Assembly: GCA_937941745.1 (NCBI GenBank)
Contig: CALDGV010000113.1
Coordinates: forward strand, 1-6,670
DNA: 6,670 nucleotides
Reading direction: 5' to 3'
From: an uncultured Prosthecobacter sp.
GTDB taxonomy: Bacteria > Verrucomicrobiota > Verrucomicrobiia > Verrucomicrobiales > Verrucomicrobiaceae
Below, piece after piece: positions 5,255-6,670 of this stretch. A program made the position numbers and the translations under genes. How positions within the stretch are numbered: position 1 is the stretch's first letter; the number at the start of each line of letters is the position of its first letter. A model generated the notes under the pieces. The model did no database searches, had not been told where the DNA came from, and saw only the letters and a list, made by a program, of their open reading frames with translations.

Positions 5255-6670
5255 TTACATCATGCCGCCGTGGTCGTGGCTATGACCGGCGTCAGCCTTT
5301 TCCTCTTTCGGGATGTCGGCGATGAGGCACTCGGTGGTCAGCAGGAGACCGGAGATGGAGGCGGCGTGCTGCAGGGCGCTGCGGGTCACTTTGGCGGGGT
5401 CAACGACGCCGGCCTTGATCAGGTCGGTGTATTCGCCGGTGGCCACGTTGTAACCTTCATTGCCCTTGCCCTTCTTCACCTGGGACACCACGAGGGCGCC
5501 TTCGACGCCGGCGTTGGCAGCCAGCTGGCGGAGAGGAGCTTCGATGGCGCGCTTCACGATGTCAGCGCCGGTGGCTTCGTCGCCAGTCAGACCCAGGTCG
5601 CCCAGGGATGCCGTGGCACGGATGAGAGCGACACCACCGCCAGGGACGATGCCTTCTTCGACGGCCGCACGGGTAGCGTGCAGGGCGTCTTCCACGCGGG
5701 CTTTCTTTTCCTTCATCTCGGTTTCGGTGGCGGCACCGACGTTGATGACGGCCACGCCGCCGGCCAGCTTGGCGAGGCGCTCCTGGAGCTTCTCACGATC
5801 GTAATCGCTGGTGGTCTCGGCGATCTGATTCTTGATCTGCTGCACGCGTCCGGCGATGGCGTCGGAGGAGCCTTCGCCCTCGACGATGACGGTGTTTTCC
5901 TTGCCGATGGTCAGGCGCTTGGCACGGCCGAGATCGGTAAGCTCGATGTTCTCAAGCTTGATGCCGAGGTCTTCGGTGATGCAGCGGCCGCCGGTGAGGA
6001 TGGCGATGTCTTCGAGCATGGCCTTGCGGCGGTCGCCGAAGCCAGGAGCCTTGACGGCGACGATGTTCAGGGTGCCGCGCAGCTTGTTCACCACGAGGGT
6101 GGCCAGGGCTTCACCTTCGACGTCTTCCGCGATGATGAGGAGGGGCTTGCCGGAGCGGGCGACCTTCTCAAGCAGAGGCAGCATGTCCTTGAGGCTGCTG
6201 ATCTTCTTCTCGTGGATGAGGATGTAGGCGTTCTCGAGGTTCGCCTCCATCGTCTCTGGGTTGGTGACGAAGTAGGGGGAGAGGTAGCCCTTGTCGAACT
6301 GCATGCCTTCCACGACTTCGAGGGTCGTTTCGATGCTCTTGGCTTCTTCGACGGTGATGGTGCCTTCCTTGCCCACTTTGTCCATGGCCTCGGCGATGAT
6401 GTTGCCGATGGCAGCGTCCCAGTTGGCGGACACGGTCGCGACCTGGGCCACTTCCTTGCTGTCCTTCACGGGGGTGCTGATTTCCTTCAGCTTGGCGACG
6501 ATGGCCTCGGTGGCCTTCATGATGCCGCGCTGGAGCGAGATCGGGTTGGCGCCGGCGGTCACGTTGCGGAGACCTTCAGCGTAGATGGCTTCAGCCAGGA
6601 CCGTGGCGGTCGTGGTGCCGTCACCAGCGATGTCGGAGGTCTTGGAGGAGACTTCCTTGATGAGCTGGGC
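5255..6670 (-). CDS. groEL: Chaperonin GroEL (60 kDa subunit), 5' end missing at window edge
   Basis: The frame is open from the right edge to a TAA at 5255-5257, giving 471 residues and missing about 70 N-terminal ones. GroEL forms double heptameric rings that fold proteins with ATP and GroES in the cytoplasm. The visible part starts [10 protein letters not shown], followed by GDGTTT with Asp17 (E. coli Asp87, nucleotide binding). The apical substrate-binding residues are all kept, at Tyr129, Ser131, Tyr133, Phe134, Leu164, Leu167, Leu189, Val193 and Val194 (E. coli 199, 201, 203, 204, 234, 237, 259, 263, 264). The ATPase aspartate is Asp328 (E. coli Asp398) in [16 protein letters not shown]. 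The constant offset of 70 shows no net insertion or deletion to that point. The C-terminus ends [10 protein letters not shown] rather than in GGM repeats. A GTG at 6562 is an internal valine codon, not the start. Whether groES lies upstream cannot be seen. Confidence 0.98.
   Translation of the reverse strand, partial: AQLIKEVSSKTSDIAGDGTTTATVLAEAIYAEGLRNVTAGANPISLQRGIMKATEAIVAKLKEISTPVKDSKEVAQVATVSANWDAAIGNIIAEAMDKVGKEGTITVEEAKSIETTLEVVEGMQFDKGYLSPYFVTNPETMEANLENAYILIHEKKISSLKDMLPLLEKVARSGKPLLIIAEDVEGEALATLVVNKLRGTLNIVAVKAPGFGDRRKAMLEDIAILTGGRCITEDLGIKLENIELTDLGRAKRLTIGKENTVIVEGEGSSDAIAGRVQQIKNQIAETTSDYDREKLQERLAKLAGGVAVINVGAATETEMKEKKARVEDALHATRAAVEEGIVPGGGVALIRATASLGDLGLTGDEATGADIVKRAIEAPLRQLAANAGVEGALVVSQVKKGKGNEGYNVATGEYTDLIKAGVVDPAKVTRSALQHAASISGLLLTTECLIADIPKEEKADAGHSHDHGGMM

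Noticed and set aside
6560..6562. GTG as a possible start of groEL
   Set aside because: The 36 codons upstream to the window edge encode conserved GroEL sequence including GDGTTT, so this is an internal valine.
1..6670. Search for mobile elements, CRISPR arrays, tRNA or rRNA genes and defence systems
   Set aside because: No transposase-like product, regularly spaced repeats, terminal inverted repeats or RNA gene signatures were seen; the complete genes are intact.

Overview
This window reads as an ordinary chromosomal stretch from a free-living, GC-rich Gram-negative bacterium, most likely of the Verrucomicrobia (Prosthecobacter/Verrucomicrobium-like). That assignment is an inference. It rests on the combination of a PEP-CTERM surface protein, a secreted prolyl oligopeptidase, a creatininase-family enzyme with an ATEAHNWHLPYATD motif and a GroEL with a His-containing tail, and on the near absence of Shine-Dalgarno sequences. 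No mobile element, CRISPR array, tRNA or rRNA gene was seen.

Layout from left to right. Positions 1-130 (minus) hold the first 43 codons of valyl-tRNA synthetase, cut by the window edge. Positions 204-2315 (minus) encode a complete secreted prolyl oligopeptidase with an intact Ser/Asp/His triad. A 109-base divergent gap (2316-2424) separates it from a 144-residue single-pass membrane protein of unknown function (2425-2859, plus). That gene ends at a strong intrinsic terminator (2888-2919), which also sits directly behind the stop of a convergent PEP-CTERM protein gene (2922-4001, minus). The PEP-CTERM gene is preceded by an AT-rich island and by a 19-base palindrome that overlaps its start codon. 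Next comes a creatininase-family metal-dependent amidohydrolase (4172-4948, minus). A strong terminator (5049-5084) and a roughly 170-base 3' untranslated stretch follow groEL, which occupies 5255-6670 (minus) and lacks its first ~70 codons beyond the window edge.

The genes do not form an obvious pathway. GroEL and ValS are housekeeping functions. The prolyl oligopeptidase and the PEP-CTERM protein act in or beyond the cell envelope. The creatininase-like enzyme is a cytoplasmic hydrolase of unknown substrate. Terminators and promoter-like gaps suggest mostly single-gene transcription units, except that the prolyl oligopeptidase and valS could be read together.

I found no convincing new multi-gene system. 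The points most worth a second look are the operator-like palindrome on the PEP-CTERM start codon, a related inverted repeat 170 bases away, the HSHDH tail of GroEL, the uncharacterised membrane protein and the absence of Shine-Dalgarno sequences at most starts.
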